64,000 nt of DNA from Eunapius fragilis (GCA_963681505.1 OY811988.1:5993402-6057401); one strand, 5' to 3'; counted from the first letter of the stretch, positions 31,987 to 44,491 are shown. Notes: generated from the sequence alone by a model not told the origin. Numbers and translations are program-made.

Positions 31987-34900
31987 ATGAGCAGAGTAGA
32001 AGCCAATGATAGTGATGAAAAAGATGAAACTGAAAGTATAGGCACTATGCACACCTCAGGCATTGTTGAAATGGAGAACGATCATAAGAGTACGGGCACA
32101 AACAATGAAGCATTAAAAAGTAATACAGGAACTGTGAACGTAGGAACTGTGAACATTGGAAGAGTTGGAAGATTAAGCTCTACAGATGTTTCAAGCATAG
32201 TTGGATCACGTAAACCTGAATCAGAGCAAGAAAGTGAGAAAGACAAAAACAATTGTCACAATAAAATTAAGGGAGGAGCTAAAAACACTTATGTATCATC
32301 ACCTATACACAGTGGAGCAGTTAAGCCTAGAAGGGTGGAGGAGGATGGTGGTGACATTGATATGGCAAACAGGTCAGGTGTTTCGAGCATAGCAACACCA
32401 TACAACTGTCAATCAGAACTAAGTATGGATATGGCATTAAACAGTACCACTGACACTGGCTGCATGACTGATGCCTCACACATATTCAATAAAGCAGGCA
32501 CGGTCATAAGAGCAGAGCCTAGAAGGGTGGAGGCTGGTGGTGGTGACATTGAAGTAGAGGATCTCACAACAGATGTACAACATAGTGTTCCAACAGATGT
32601 ACCAGACAGTGACCTCCCAACAAATGTACCACACAAGGATAATAGTAAGTAACATTGTGTTGTGTTTTCGCGGAGCAACGTGGATGTTAACCGATTAGAG
32701 TGAACAAATTGCGACAGAAATGAACCACATGAGAACAAAAGAATAGAATGCACACCAGAGTGTTCAGACACGTGATCATCCGGAAATGCAATGAATAATC
32801 TAAATGTCACAGAACTATGCACACATAATTGCTAGTCTCTAGGTTCCTTATTGATAGCTGTTCTGGTCCCCATACCCACAGCATTGAGGATATTTCTGGG
32901 TCTCATAGGCAGTGTTGGTAGAGAAGAATTGTTTCACGTAGTTCACTTTTATTGTGGGGACATTTTGTATATTTGTGATAGGACAATTGTACAGCTGGGC
33001 CTTCCGTTGGAACATATTTATACCACTGTTTCGGTTGCAATAATAAAATTATTGGTCACTATTAGGGTGCGTTACATTAGCATTCACCACATTTATACTT
33101 GCTCATTTCCCACTATGACAAAATTCAACTTTAGTTGGAGAATTGCAAGTTGGGGTGGTTAAATCATGTTTGTGATGTCTTAGTATTAATGAAATGGTTA
33201 TTTCTATTCTAGCTGCTGGTGCTGTGAGAACCTTCAGCAACAAGAAAGTTAAATGCGATGGTGATGATAGTAGTAGTGATAGTGATGATGGTTATGATGA
33301 TGCTGGTAATGGTTTTGGTGGAAAGGGTAGTAGTGATGATAGTGGTGGTGGTGATGACAGAAAGGGAAAAGTTGTTGCTGGCAAAAACCCTCATGTATCA
33401 TGCCAAAGGAATGCTGACCCTTCTGTTGCCCACAAGAGCCCTCACGTGTCATGCCAAAGAAATGCTAATCCCCTTTGTGGCATGAATGCTGATCTCCCTG
33501 TTGCTTGTGATATGAATGTTCAGGTGACTTGTGGTGGTGTTAACATGCCTGAACTGAGCTCCATGGGCCCTGAGACAAATGTTGACATGAATACACATGA
33601 TGTAAAGGTGAAGCCAGTGGTGAATGCAATTGGTGATGAGACAAATAAAAGTAACACAACTTGCCCTACTGTCAATGATGTAAGTCACATATATTTGTAT
33701 TTTGTATCAGACAGATGGAAAATATAATAAACCATACCAAACCAGTCAAATAGATTAAACCCTCTAAAATTAAAATTGAAATATTTGAATCGTTATAGCT
33801 AATAACTTGGCACCTTGATGAGTTATTGCAGCTCTATATTTTTAATAAACATTCCACCTAATATCTCATGTGTGGGTTATGCCACTTAACAGCCGGTTGA
33901 TTGATGTTGTTTTTCACTTCACTATTGACTAGGAGTACAATCGACTAACCAAATATCAGTATAGAAAAAAACATCCAAAATGTTGCAAGCATATATTGTG
34001 CTATTCACACATCTAATTGGCACTGGCCTATTGCCACACTGTAGCCTATATTGCCATGTGTAGCTCATCTAACATCATTTTCTCTGTGGACTGGTGTCTC
34101 ACCAACCAAGATAGGATTGTACAGAATTGTTTGAAGTGCATATTGGATATGTAAAATAACGCACAACACTTGTTCCATTGTAGTTAAGCACTCCAACATC
34201 TGGGAGCTCAAGTAATGATGGTTGGCACTCTGCAAACGAAACGTTAGATCCTATACCCATGCTTACAGGCAACCCACCTAAGGAGGTAAGCTGCCTTTAA
34301 AACCTTTCAATAGGACTAGGTTAGATGCCTGTTGTATCGGACCTCGTAATGTCAGTACTCCGCATGGCTAAGGCACCAAAATGTATTATCATGTATAGAA
34401 GTGGTGTGGTATGTATGCAGTGTTGAAAATAGGAAGGTGATGGGAGTAATAGTTTGGATTTGATTTGGATGCTATATGTATAAACCCACAATTGGGTAAA
34501 GATCTTGTTGAATGTTCCATATGGAGTTAAAGATATACTTCTGAGTTACTTTTGAGAGATTTTGTTTTGGGGGGTGTGGGGGGTAGTGGGGGGGAAGGGG
34601 CAATGGCCACCTACACGTTTGTGTTATAGAAGGGTGCATGTAATGACCTGTGATGGCATGTAATGACCCCTAATAATGTGTGATGACCCCTAATGATGTG
34701 AGGGGTGCATGTAATGACCCTTAATGATGTGAGGGGTGCATGTAATGACCCCCTCATGATGTGAGGGGTGCATGTAATGACCCCCTAATGATGTGAGGGG
34801 TGTATGTAATGACCCCCTTATGATGTGAGGGGTGCATGTAATGACCCCTAATGATGTGAGGGGTGCATGTAATGACCCTAATGATGTGAGGGGTGCATGT

Positions 34901-37900
34901 AATGACCCCTAATGATGTGAGGGGTGCATGTAATGACCCCCTCATGATGTGAGGGGTGCATGTAATGACCCCTAATGATGTGAGGTGTGCATGTAATGAC
35001 CCTAATGATGTGAGGGGTGCATGTAATGACCCCTAATGATGTGAGGGGTGCATGTAATGACCCCCTCATGATGTGAGGGGTGCATGTATTGACCCCTAAT
35101 GATGTGAGGGGTGCATGTAATGACCCACCTCCTAATGATTTTACAGGATATGAAACTTACACTCCAAGCTGCTATCAAGGCTGGTGATTTTAATAATGTG
35201 AAGTGTCTTATTGTGGCAGCCAATGCCACAGTGGAGGACAGTGTAAGATGACTGTTTACAAAATGGCTAGTACCAACCAATTGTATTTGTATACTTCCAC
35301 TTATTGTATGTCATTTTTCTTCACAGGATGGATATACTCCTTTGATGTTAGCAGTTATGTATGATCATATTGATGTCATAATAATAATATTGAAACAAGG
35401 AGTGACTCCTGGAGTGAAAAGCACAAAGGTATATATTTGTTCCATAAATCCAAATGTTTGGAAGCAGTGGTAAGGGAGGGGGGAGGGGGGGTCGGATAAC
35501 TATGTCCACAAGTAGGGAAGGTGATGTGCCCTCTCATGGTAGCAAGGGGGGGGGGGGTTGCTTTTTTACTGTTGTACAGTTTCAAGGCAAGTAGCAGTAA
35601 TAGCTTCGTTTCCACAGCCATTGCATTTCTGGCTCTCTCTCAACTATGGACTTCCAAATAGCTCATCCGTGCTCTTTTTTTGTTGCAGCTCTCAAGCAAA
35701 ATTTGTTGTTTACATTCTACTGGCATATTACATAGTAGTCCTTTTGAATAACCATACAGCTTTGTTTTGCACTCTTGAGTCTGTTTGTCTATTTCCTGAT
35801 TTTCTGACAAAATGGATACAATGGTGAAGATTCTTTTTAATTAGATGTAGATATCTCCTTTTTAACAGCACCATTTAAAAACACGTATATATGTGTGGTT
35901 GTGGTATTAAAATATTCTTTTTGGCCATCCATGCAGGGCTGGCGGAAGCTCTCTAGGATTGGTCCGGCGAGGGGGTGGGAGCTTACAGCAATGAGGTATG
36001 GGGGAGCGCTGTAAGCTTCCCCACCGAGGTCTGGGGCTCCACCCCAGCCGCTTTGCACTTTTTAAGTCAAAATACATAGCATTTGCATCATGTAGATTAT
36101 CAGCATTATTACATCTACAGCATGATGTATATATACAAAACAATGTCAGAATTTACCAAATATACGTAATCTATGTTCATTACCAGAAACAAAGTCATCG
36201 GCAATTGATGTCAAGTCCATGGCATCCAAACTCTCTTTATATATTCTAGCAATCATGAAGTGATGCTGGTTCATAGTGGCTTGCAGATAGCTCTTCACTC
36301 GCGTCAACGTAGAAAAGGACCGCTCACTCACTGCATTTGTTGCAGACATCACTAAAATGAGATGGCCAACATGGCAAAGCCGGCCAAAAAACATCCTGTC
36401 TCCAATTGTGAGGGACCTTAAATGCACTAAAAGATGGTCCCTTTCATCTGAATTAGCAACCTTAAAACTTTCTCAGATACATGCTTTGGAAAGGCAAATT
36501 GCATAGGAGGATGAAACTTCAAACATTTGCAGCCATTATAATTGTACATGTACACTTAATAAATTAACTAGAAAATGGGCGTGGTTGGGTTTAAATATTG
36601 GTCCGGCGGCCGCCAGACCTGTTGGACCTGTTTCGCCAGCCCTGCATGTATAGAACTTATGCGTTCTTTTTATGTATTATTCAACGTTTTTCATGCTGCT
36701 GTTTTTTTCCCTTAGTTACACAGAACAGCTCTTGATATAGTTACACGTAAAAGAAACAAAGAAGTTATGAGAATTTTAATTGAAGCTGAAAAGGTTAGAA
36801 AGATTATGATAATTATACTATTTATTAGCTCATACCCAAGTGACTACGCATAGATGCACTTAATCTATAAGTGACGAGCTCCTGGTTAACCTGATATACC
36901 TGTCAATCTTCAGCTTTAATTATGTACAAGTAAATAAAAACATTCTCTAACGAGAGAGTTGTTGGTATATAGGATTGACCAATGGTGGTGTAAAAAGCAT
37001 GGAAACAAGAGTGACAGAAATTTTACTGGAAAATTGAAATAGGCCTATATTTAGCCCATTACTCAGACATGCACTGTTAAGTGTGCTAAATATAGGCCTA
37101 TTTCAATTTTCCAGTCAAATTTCTGTCACTCTTGTTTCCATGCTTTTTACACCACCATTGGTCAATCCTATATACCAACAACTCTCTCGTTAGAGAATGT
37201 TTTTATTTACTTGTTTCATAAGTTTTTTTTCGCCCTGTCAGCAGTATCGTAGTCAATATCTTCTTGATTATTATTATTATTTTTATTATTTTTATAAGAA
37301 TTAGTAGAATGTATGATGTGCCCTTGCCCACACCCACTTCTTCTTCGGGGACGTCCTCCTCCCTGGCCTCCTCACCATGCTTGTTCTGGCCAGGCGGGCC
37401 AGGGTGGCAGTGGCCATGTAAGCCAGGAGGGAAGCACTGCTGGTGGTGGTGGGGGCAGCGCTGGTGATGGTGGTGGGGGCAGCACTGCTGGTGGTGGTGG
37501 TGGGGGCAGCACTGGTGGTGGTGGTGGTGGGGGCAGCACTGGTGGTGGTGGTGGGGGCAGCACTGGTGGTGGTGGTTGGGGCGGCACTGATGGTGGTGGT
37601 GGGGGCAGCACGGGTGGTGGTGGCGGGAGTGCAGTGCTGCTTCAGGAGGTGGCGGGGTGAAGGGGAGAGGAGTCGGAGGATGAATGTAGCCATCCTCTTC
37701 CTCCTCCGATACCTTGTTGGTGAAAAAACCTCTGAGGTCTTCAGCTGCCATGTACGTGTAAGTGACAGAGAGTATGATTAAATTCAAGCAAAGTGCAAAG
37801 CCTAGAATCAACATAGTATTTTAAATTTTTGCAAAGTGCACTATTCAGCGGGTGAGTGACTTTTATACCTTGCAAAGCCTTAACACATGTGTAGACTGCA

Positions 37901-40900
37901 GTGCTATTGGTCCAATTCCATCACATAAATGACAGGGAGGGAAGGGGTGTATGTGTGTCAGTTGTGCTAAAAATCTATTGGTCAAATTTGATCCAGTAAA
38001 AATGTTCCCATCTAAATATGAAGGTGTAGCCTACATGCAATAGATGGATAGTGTGGGAACTCAGGAAGTGAACTACATGGCTCAGTGGCTCAGTTTAGAT
38101 CGATAAGTAAGGAAGCCTTATCAGATTAAAACAATAGACACTACTGTACACACAGTTGAGTCACCATGCATGCTTTACATGTGAAGTGAATGAATGGTTT
38201 TGTGCAGATCCGTGCTGTACATAGTCGGGCGGGCCCTACTACCGTGTTTGGTCAGGTAGTAGGGTGACAAGCCCGACCAAACGCGGTAGTAGGGCCGCCC
38301 GACTAAGTTGTACATGCACAGCTTTTTAATGTTAATTAATACAACATACCTTTGGGTGGTAGTGGTAGTTCTGTGACCCCTGCAGTACTGCGTCCTCTCG
38401 GAAGCATATTTAGCCAATCGGACAGCAGGGTCATTCCAATACCGACTCCTTTTAGATGCTTTAATGGCAGCTGAATTGTCCTTGTATTTCTGCCTGTTAG
38501 CAGCGCGGTTTCCCTCGAGGTCCTCTTCATATTGCCACCTTTTAGCAGCACAGTTCTCCTCGAGTTAGTTAGTGCGTTGTAGTTGTCGCATCTGTACAGA
38601 GGCCTTCTTCTTTTCGGGATCGGCCTTGTAGCTGTCGCGTACAGAGGCCTTCTTTTTTTCTGGATTGACCTTGTAGAACGCTCGGGCTTTAGCTTTGTTC
38701 TCGTCTTGCTTTTGGAGGTATTCCGCTCGTTGCTTTGATCTCTTCTTTTGATTACACGAAGGCATTTTTAGAATATTAAAACAACTTCACAAGCCAAAGT
38801 AACAACTAAACTGCGATAGGAACATCAATAAATTCAGTGCAGGTTAGAGTGCCTAAAATTATTAATATATATCATTATTAAATAGAACGTGATATATATG
38901 TGTCTATATGACATGTAAGGGTAAACGTGCCGGTAAATTTCGAAACGATTGGTACTATTGCCGTTGTTCAAAACCGTTCGTAGCTCGAGTTATACCTTCC
39001 TAAGAAAACGACGACGACCAAGAATTATTTTAGGACTGGGCACGAGAAACAGGAAATTGTTTGTTTCTCTATAACCACACCGTTTTATGACACGGAACCA
39101 ACGTAGAACTGTAGATCGTTGTACTCTCATTCCGCCGCAATAAAGAGATAAGTGATCCGTTTCTCCGTTGTCCCTCCAGATGCTAGTGAAGTTTTATTAA
39201 TGACATTCATCAACCCTCAATCAATCCTATATTGAAACTGCTGCCGCAGGTTCAGATGAACTTTGACTCAGACAGTTGATGTTAAAAACGGCATCATGAG
39301 GAGTACATGGTTGGGACTCATCTTTCACCACAGCAAAGGAACGCTAGTGATATTGTCCCTTTAAGTAAACCTATACTAAGCTTTCACTTACATCCCCATA
39401 AAAAGTGTTTAAATGAGCGCATCTCGTACTTATGAGTAGTTGTTGTTGGGGTACCATTCCTTTCTTTTTAATTAGTAGAACAATATACAAAAGATATCTA
39501 AACACGACCCATTTAACTATCATGTTTGCAAAGTCACGCAGCATGCCTTAAAAGCTATCTTGAATTTGCCCTCACAACTTTACTATTTAAGATGGCAGAG
39601 ATACAATTTTTGATTTGTCCTTGTGGTTGTGATTGCTGAAATGGTCTACCTAAAGACGTCCAAAGTCCCGGGCTACAGAGGGCTCAATGCAATTGCTATA
39701 GTACAATTGAAACATCACGTCTAAGGAGCTGTGTTATAAATTAATGTAATTCATTTTATAGAAACAAAGAGGTGGACTTGAAATGGTACATTTTGAAGTT
39801 GAAAGTAAATTACAAAGGAAATATAAAGTAAGGAAGTTACAGTATTATTATTATTATTATGCTTCGGTCTCCTTAATGATGTGTGTAAATAACTATTGTT
39901 ATTCTTTCTTGTCAGGATGCATTTTTGTTACTATTAATGTCAAATTATAATTCTCCTTTCCGGGATGTTGAGAACAGGAAGAAGGCATTAGTATCACCAT
40001 CAACTCTATCATTTCCCATCAAAGCCTCTGAGGATGGCAATCACTATTCCTTTGAGCAGCGGAAGAAATCTCAACAGAGAATTAGAGACCTAGAAATAAG
40101 GTCGAAAGACCTCAGTCAATCTGTAAGCCATGCTGTATTATGCTTAGAATGTAGTGCACTCAATAACCTTGTAATTGTGCTTGACATTATCTTCACTTTG
40201 TTATTTCAGCAAGCTACTGTTGGTTTAGATACCAGTACATAGTTAGCCCACTGCACTAGTATGGATAATGCAATGTTCAAATGTTCAGTCAGAAGTAAAG
40301 AAGTTGTATTGAAGTTTATGTACACATCTTGTTACAGGTGTCTAATAACAAAAACAGTGTTATTCCGAGGATTGGAAAAAGTCACTTAGAGAATAAGTGC
40401 AAACAAATGAAAAATCTTAAAAGAAAAATGGAGCTATTCACAAATGAGGCCAAGCAAACATCCCAACGAGTAAGTTCTATTTACAAAATAATGTAGTAGA
40501 CATCCATGTGTGTAGACATCCATGTGTGTAGACATCCATGTTGTGTAAACATCTGTGTGTGTAGACTTGTGTACAAGCAGGTATATAAAACCTTCCAATG
40601 CAACACTACAGACATTTAAATGTGCGCTGCATAAATTCTACGCTGAAAAAGTGAAATGGAATGCTTTCCAAAACTAGTCTAATTAAATAAATAGACCATA
40701 GATAGCCAGGTGGTTAATCAGTCAAGCATTTCGATGAGGTGAAATGTTGCTGTTGCTGTAGTTGAACATTAAAAATTAAACACGGTGAAACAAAGAGCAT
40801 GCAGTGAAACAGAGTATTGTACATGGTAGGTTAGGCCTACAAAATCATCTTCCATGAAAATCTCTAGTTTTTGGTATACTATTAGTCTTAGTGAGTACCA

Positions 40901-43900
40901 CACAAGCACCGAAAGATGCCAATGGAAGTATAAGTATAAACACATTTAATCCTGTGGATGGAAAATATGTTAATGTGGCCACAAAATATAGTACAAGCAG
41001 GTGATGGACTGTGTGTATGGAGCTGTTCATATATCATTTCCTCTTCAGTTGAGTGCAGACAACTTCAGCATGAGGGAAGAGATCACTCACCTGACATGGC
41101 AGCATGAGCTCACCAAAATAAACATTGAAAGGGAAATGCGACTGCTGAAACTGAAGATGTCAAGTGCTGATATGCGTGCAAGGGCAATGCAAAGTGCAAT
41201 TGAAAGTACCAAAGTGGCTGGCAAGCAGACATTTCAGATGATTGCATGTGCGTTATTACCTGGGGCAGTGGGGTACCAGTAGTGCAGGGGAGTACCCGTG
41301 GTAGGAGGTTGTGGTAGCTGTAAGAGTTTGTGAATACATATAAAATTATGTTGCAATTATCAATTCCCCTGAGAATCCTAGACTTGTAACTTTCCAGCTG
41401 CCACATTCATTCATTACTTACATAGGTCTTTTGGATGTGCACACGTTGTCCACTAAGAACTACACTGTACCAGCAACATTTCATCATTTTGTAATCACTG
41501 GTCTGCCATCTACTGGTAAATCCCAGATATTGAGTCACCTGATCCCTGTAGCCGTTACTAAGGATTGCATCATCAAGGATGATGGTCTCTCTGTAAAGGA
41601 AGCCCTTATGACCTCTGATCGCCACAGGTGGGAGTGGATGCAAGTGTCTAAGACTGAAGCCAGTGCTCTGGGAGTGGGCGTTGGAATATCCCGGGAATAT
41701 GCTAAGCAAGGCCACACCCCTAATTTCATTGTTCCAGATGGTTCTAGTGATAATATTTTGAGGTCTGTGAAGACATTAGCTGGTCAGTGCAATTATGCTG
41801 ATGTCAAAGGCCTTGCATACATAAATTTCTGGGACGTTGGTGTCAGCAGAGTTCTCCATGATCTCCTGCAATTGTTATTACCACCCTCCAAACACCTGGT
41901 GATGTTAAGTGTGGTGAACCTGGCCACTGATGGGGATAGCCTCCATAGCTCTGTAGACATGCACCAAGAGAAGTACCAGAAAAGAGGTAAACAAGATATT
42001 CTGATGGAGCCATACAGCAAACTGGACTACCTGATGGAGCCGCCATCTCTTGCACGCTGTGAGGTCATAGTGGTGGGGACACATGCAGACCTTCTTCCAC
42101 AGAGCAAGCTAAGAGCCAGACAGCAATCAGTCATGAGGTGGGTGGGAGCCAAGGCTGAAGAGATGGGACTAGGAGATATGCTGTACCCCAAGTGTATAGC
42201 TGTAAATGCTTTGAACCAAGGTGATGTCATGAAGATAAGAGAAGTAGTCGTTGAGTCAATAGGCAAGAGGCATGAAGAGTGCAAGATGGAAGTTCCCCTG
42301 ACGTGGTTATGTCTCCGTGACAACCTGAACAACAGCACAAAGTGGTGGATGACAAAGGAGGAGCTACTAGCAGTAGCTAACAAATATGGTATCATGGATG
42401 AACGTGAAATGGAGTTATTTTTGGATATCTACTACAAATGTGGGAGCATATTGTATAACCCCACTGACCCATCCAGCATCCTGCATGATCACGTGATCAT
42501 AAAGCCTTCAGTGTTTCTCTCCAAGGTTGAAGAGCTCTATAAGCAGCCTGAACACAAAGCCATATTTACACACAAATTTGCAGAAGCTCTGTGGGGTAAA
42601 CAGGATGCAGAGTTTATACTGCAGGTCTTTATCAATTTAGGGTTAATGATCAATATTGATGCTAAAAATATTTCAAAGTCTGATAAGAAATACCTCATGC
42701 CATCTCTGTGCTCAGAGTACACTTCCATTTCTGATTCTTCATCTCTTTTTGTTGTGTTCATGCGTGAAATGCATCCATCAGTGTACCTAACAGGTTTTGT
42801 GAGGTTTCTGAAATCCCTCTATCCTTATGAAAAGATTAGATATGAAAGTATTTATTGCAATGAACTCCGTCTTCACTTATATGATGGATCAGAGCTAGCG
42901 GATGTGAAAATCGCAATTGCGGCTAATTACTTAGAAGTTAATGTCACCTGTTCGATGAAGGGAAAAGATAATAATCATGTATTGCATAAAGTTTTAAGGA
43001 TTTTGAAAACTGCCATTGTAAACTATTTCAGGAGTCTGCCAGGCCTCCAGTATGATCTGTGTATTCGATGTCCTGCTGCTGCTGCTTCCAAGCCACATTT
43101 CATATCCTTCCATCCTCTTGAAAAGATAAATATTAGTACAGTAGAGTGTTTTTGCAACCACTGTAAAAATTTAGTTGCAATGCAAAATGAAGCATTGATG
43201 TGGCTTCAATCAGACTATCAGGTATTACACTTTTGCATGTCCAGCTCCCGTTACCCATTCATTGCTTTTCTAGAGGGGGGGGGGGGGGGGGGGGCATGTT
43301 TGTAGAAGTACTGGGACAGGGTTGAATAACTTCACAGGCATATACAATAGGAGGGGGGTCGGGGGTGGGGCACCATTGAGTCTCAAAAGGGGGAGGGGGG
43401 GGCATGCTTTTCCCCTTATTTATTACCTCTGCTCTACGTTTTCCCAATAGGGTACAATAGCTGAAGCAATGAAGTCTGAAGGTGAGCTTGGTGCTGTGGT
43501 TTTTGAACCCTAAATGTTTGTACTTCATTTTGAAGATTGGTCATGTTCATTGTTACGTATTCGTTGACATGTTCATTTCATTAATGTGCCCATAAGTGAT
43601 GCCATTGCATATGGATGGATTTAATAGAAATGGCATGCATTAAAATTATTTTCTATAACCTATTGCAGATGACATGCTGATGCAACTACCTAGTGAAAAT
43701 TTTCCACAACAATTCAAAAAGCTGCCATTTTATCTGGATTTAACTGATATTGAGAAGGTGCAACAACCTTCATTTGAGGCTTTCTCACTGCGGACATGGA
43801 TGAAGCTGCATCAGATGTTGAAGAGAAGCGTTAATCCATCGTTGAAGTCACAAATATCAGGTATGTTGTGCATCTGAATGATTGTGGTGGTAACCAGTAA

Positions 43901-44491
43901 AGTAATTATTAATTGTGTTTACCAAGGTACAGCTTATAAACCCCAATGAAAGAAATGGCTTTGTTAAAAATTTGTCCGTCTGTATCTTTGTATCGCAAAC
44001 ACCGCATATCTTTTTTCCTAATCATGTATGGCTACCATTTTATTTCCCAAAAAGTTGAACAAGTTTGCAGAAGCATTCACATAGAGATGCACACAATTAA
44101 ACATAAGCTTTTTTTTTTCATTGCACTAGACCAATGTGACACTTTATATTAAATGTGATTTTTACTAGGGATTACATATGGGAGCCGCAAAAAAGAAGAG
44201 TTCAGCTTATTGATACCAAACTCATATGACAGCATTGCGATAACTCAACAAATTTCAGACTGCACAAAAGATAAAGATGCCAATTTTACTGACTTAGACA
44301 ACATGCTAAAATCCTGGTCAAAAGAAAGGAACATCACATTGAATAGCTTTGTGATAGCTACTGGTTTGAACAGCAATATTCTGCTGATATTGGTGAATGG
44401 TACTCTACTTGACATTGAGGAATTGAAAACTACTTTGTTACAGATGACATGGAATGAATTAAAGATTAATATTGCTATCTCATTTTGCTGA
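31987..44491 (+). CDS. ankyrin-coiled coil-Roc-COR (ROCO) protein, complete, about 1482 residues
   Basis: Intracellular Roc-COR GTPase scaffold of the DAPK1/MFHAS1 type, without a kinase. Exons: 31987-32644, 33213-33679, 34184-34285, 35147-35242, 35327-35428, 36716-36793, 39762-39827, 39916-40122, 40338-40469, 41049-41247, 41426-43221, 43451-43481, 43669-43860, 44169-44491; phase is continuous to TGA. Residues 1-408 are low-complexity, Ser/Asp-rich. Residues 409-501 hold three ankyrin repeats (DGYTPLMLAVMYDHIDVI). Residues 502-702 form a charged coiled coil. The Roc P-loop GLPSTGKS is near residue 728, with WDVG as a probable G3 and VVGTHADL as G4. COR follows (VPLTWLCLRDNLN, CGSILYNPTDPSSILHDHV). 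The last 180 residues have no clear domain, where the paralogue at 44870 has death-like folds. The donor ending exon 41049-41247 (GTGCGT) is weak. A non-coding first exon may exist upstream. Confidence 0.88.
34625..35135. repeat. 31-bp minisatellite, about 16 copies
   Basis: Unit GAGGGGTGCATGTAATGACC followed by CCTAATGATGT, with 30-32-base variants. The last unit merges with the intron end: GTGCATGTAATGACCCACCT then CCTAATGATTTTACAG is the 3' splice site of exon 35147-35242. CCTAATG resembles a branch-point sequence, so each unit may copy a branch site of the ROCO gene intron. Confidence 0.92.
35934..36644 (-). mobile_element. internally deleted hAT transposon with hATC domain
   Basis: Ends CAGGGCTGGCGGAAG (35934) and the complement of CAGGGCTGGCGAAAC (ending 36644) form the terminal inverted repeat, with CATG directly outside both. 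A minus-strand frame (36146-36427) encodes the hAT C-terminal dimerisation region: LVMSATNAVSERSFSTLTRV, KSYLQATMNQHH, then DDFVSGNEHRLRIF. The N-terminal and catalytic parts are gone, leaving about 710 bp. It lies in the ROCO gene intron 35429-36715, opposite in sense to the host gene. Distinct from the copy at 27265 in sequence and length. Confidence 0.85.
36926..37216. mobile_element. hairpin MITE, third copy
   Basis: Inverted arms of about 125 bp begin ACAAGTAAATAAAAACATTC and share TGGTGGTGTAAAAAGCATGG and GAAATAGGCCTATATTTAGC with the mirrored half, around a loop near 37050-37080. Same family as 12239 and 23238. It lies in a ROCO gene intron, and its right end overlaps the 3' end of the His/Cys-rich reading frame at 37203. 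Confidence 0.9.
37203..37814 (-). CDS. secreted-looking His/Cys-rich repeat protein, 203 residues, nested in a ROCO intron
   Basis: Single uninterrupted frame on the strand opposite the ROCO gene. The N-terminus MLILGFALCLNLIILSVTYT followed by YMAAEDLRG looks like a signal peptide. Next come an acidic stretch (VSEEEEDGYIHP), a Pro-rich linker, and about seven repeats of the type QCCPHHHH, including variants with RCP or CRPN. The C-terminal part is acidic (EEAREEDVPEEEVG), then Ile/Leu/Lys-rich, arising from a TAT/ATT tract. The CCPHHHH repeats predict metal binding (inference). Upstream are CCAAT and TATAAAA boxes at suitable spacing, which supports a real gene. The last residues and stop codon fall in the end of a MITE. 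Against it: the repeat is GGT-rich simple sequence that could open frames by chance, and the 3' part may contain an unseen intron. Confidence 0.5.
   Translation of the reverse strand: MLILGFALCLNLIILSVTYTYMAAEDLRGFFTNKVSEEEEDGYIHPPTPLPFTPPPPEAALHSRHHHPCCPHHHHQCRPNHHHQCCPHHHHQCCPHHHHHQCCPHHHHQQCCPHHHHQRCPHHHQQCFPPGLHGHCHPGPPGQNKHGEEAREEDVPEEEVGVGKGTSYILLILIKIIKIIIIIKKILTTILLTGRKKTYETSK
37861..37910 (-). promoter_or_regulatory. TATA and CCAAT boxes of the His/Cys-rich gene
   Basis: On the minus strand TATAAAA (37867-37861) lies about 47 bp before the ATG at 37814, and CCAAT (37910-37906) lies about 40 bp further upstream in GGACCAATAGC. The spacing fits a standard RNA polymerase II core promoter with a leader of roughly 20 bases. 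Confidence 0.5.
38212..38320. repeat. short hairpin
   Basis: Arms GTACATAGTCGGGCGGGCCC / TACTACCGTGTTTGGTC and the near-complement GACCAAACGCGGTAGTAGGG / CCGCCCGACTAAGTTGTAC enclose a loop of about 25 bp. It may be a very small MITE or a transposon end hairpin, being next to the Helitron-like fragment. Confidence 0.7.
38330..39260 (-). mobile_element. Helitron-like fragment with N-terminal PEKKKAS repeats
   Basis: On the minus strand a frame from 38765 reads MPSCNQKKRSKQRAEYLQKQ, then AFYKVNPEKKKASVRDSYKA and DPEKKKAS. Such tandem basic repeats occur at the N-terminus of large Helitron-type helicase proteins that I recall from sponge genomes. A frame change later, RYWNDPAVRLAKYASERTQY follows, ending at a donor-like GTATG. 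The region upstream (38990-39250) resembles 24360-24620 beside the first fragment and may be the element's 5' region. Rep and helicase domains are absent. It is in a ROCO gene intron. Family assignment is from memory. Confidence 0.55.
40209..40241 (+). other. possible alternative terminal exon of the ROCO gene
   Basis: After a good acceptor (TTTATTTCAG at 40208) the sequence reads QATVGLDTST then TAG in the phase left by exon 39916-40122. If used, the protein would stop after the ankyrin repeats and part of the coiled coil, without the GTPase. The main model skips to 40338. Confidence 0.3.
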
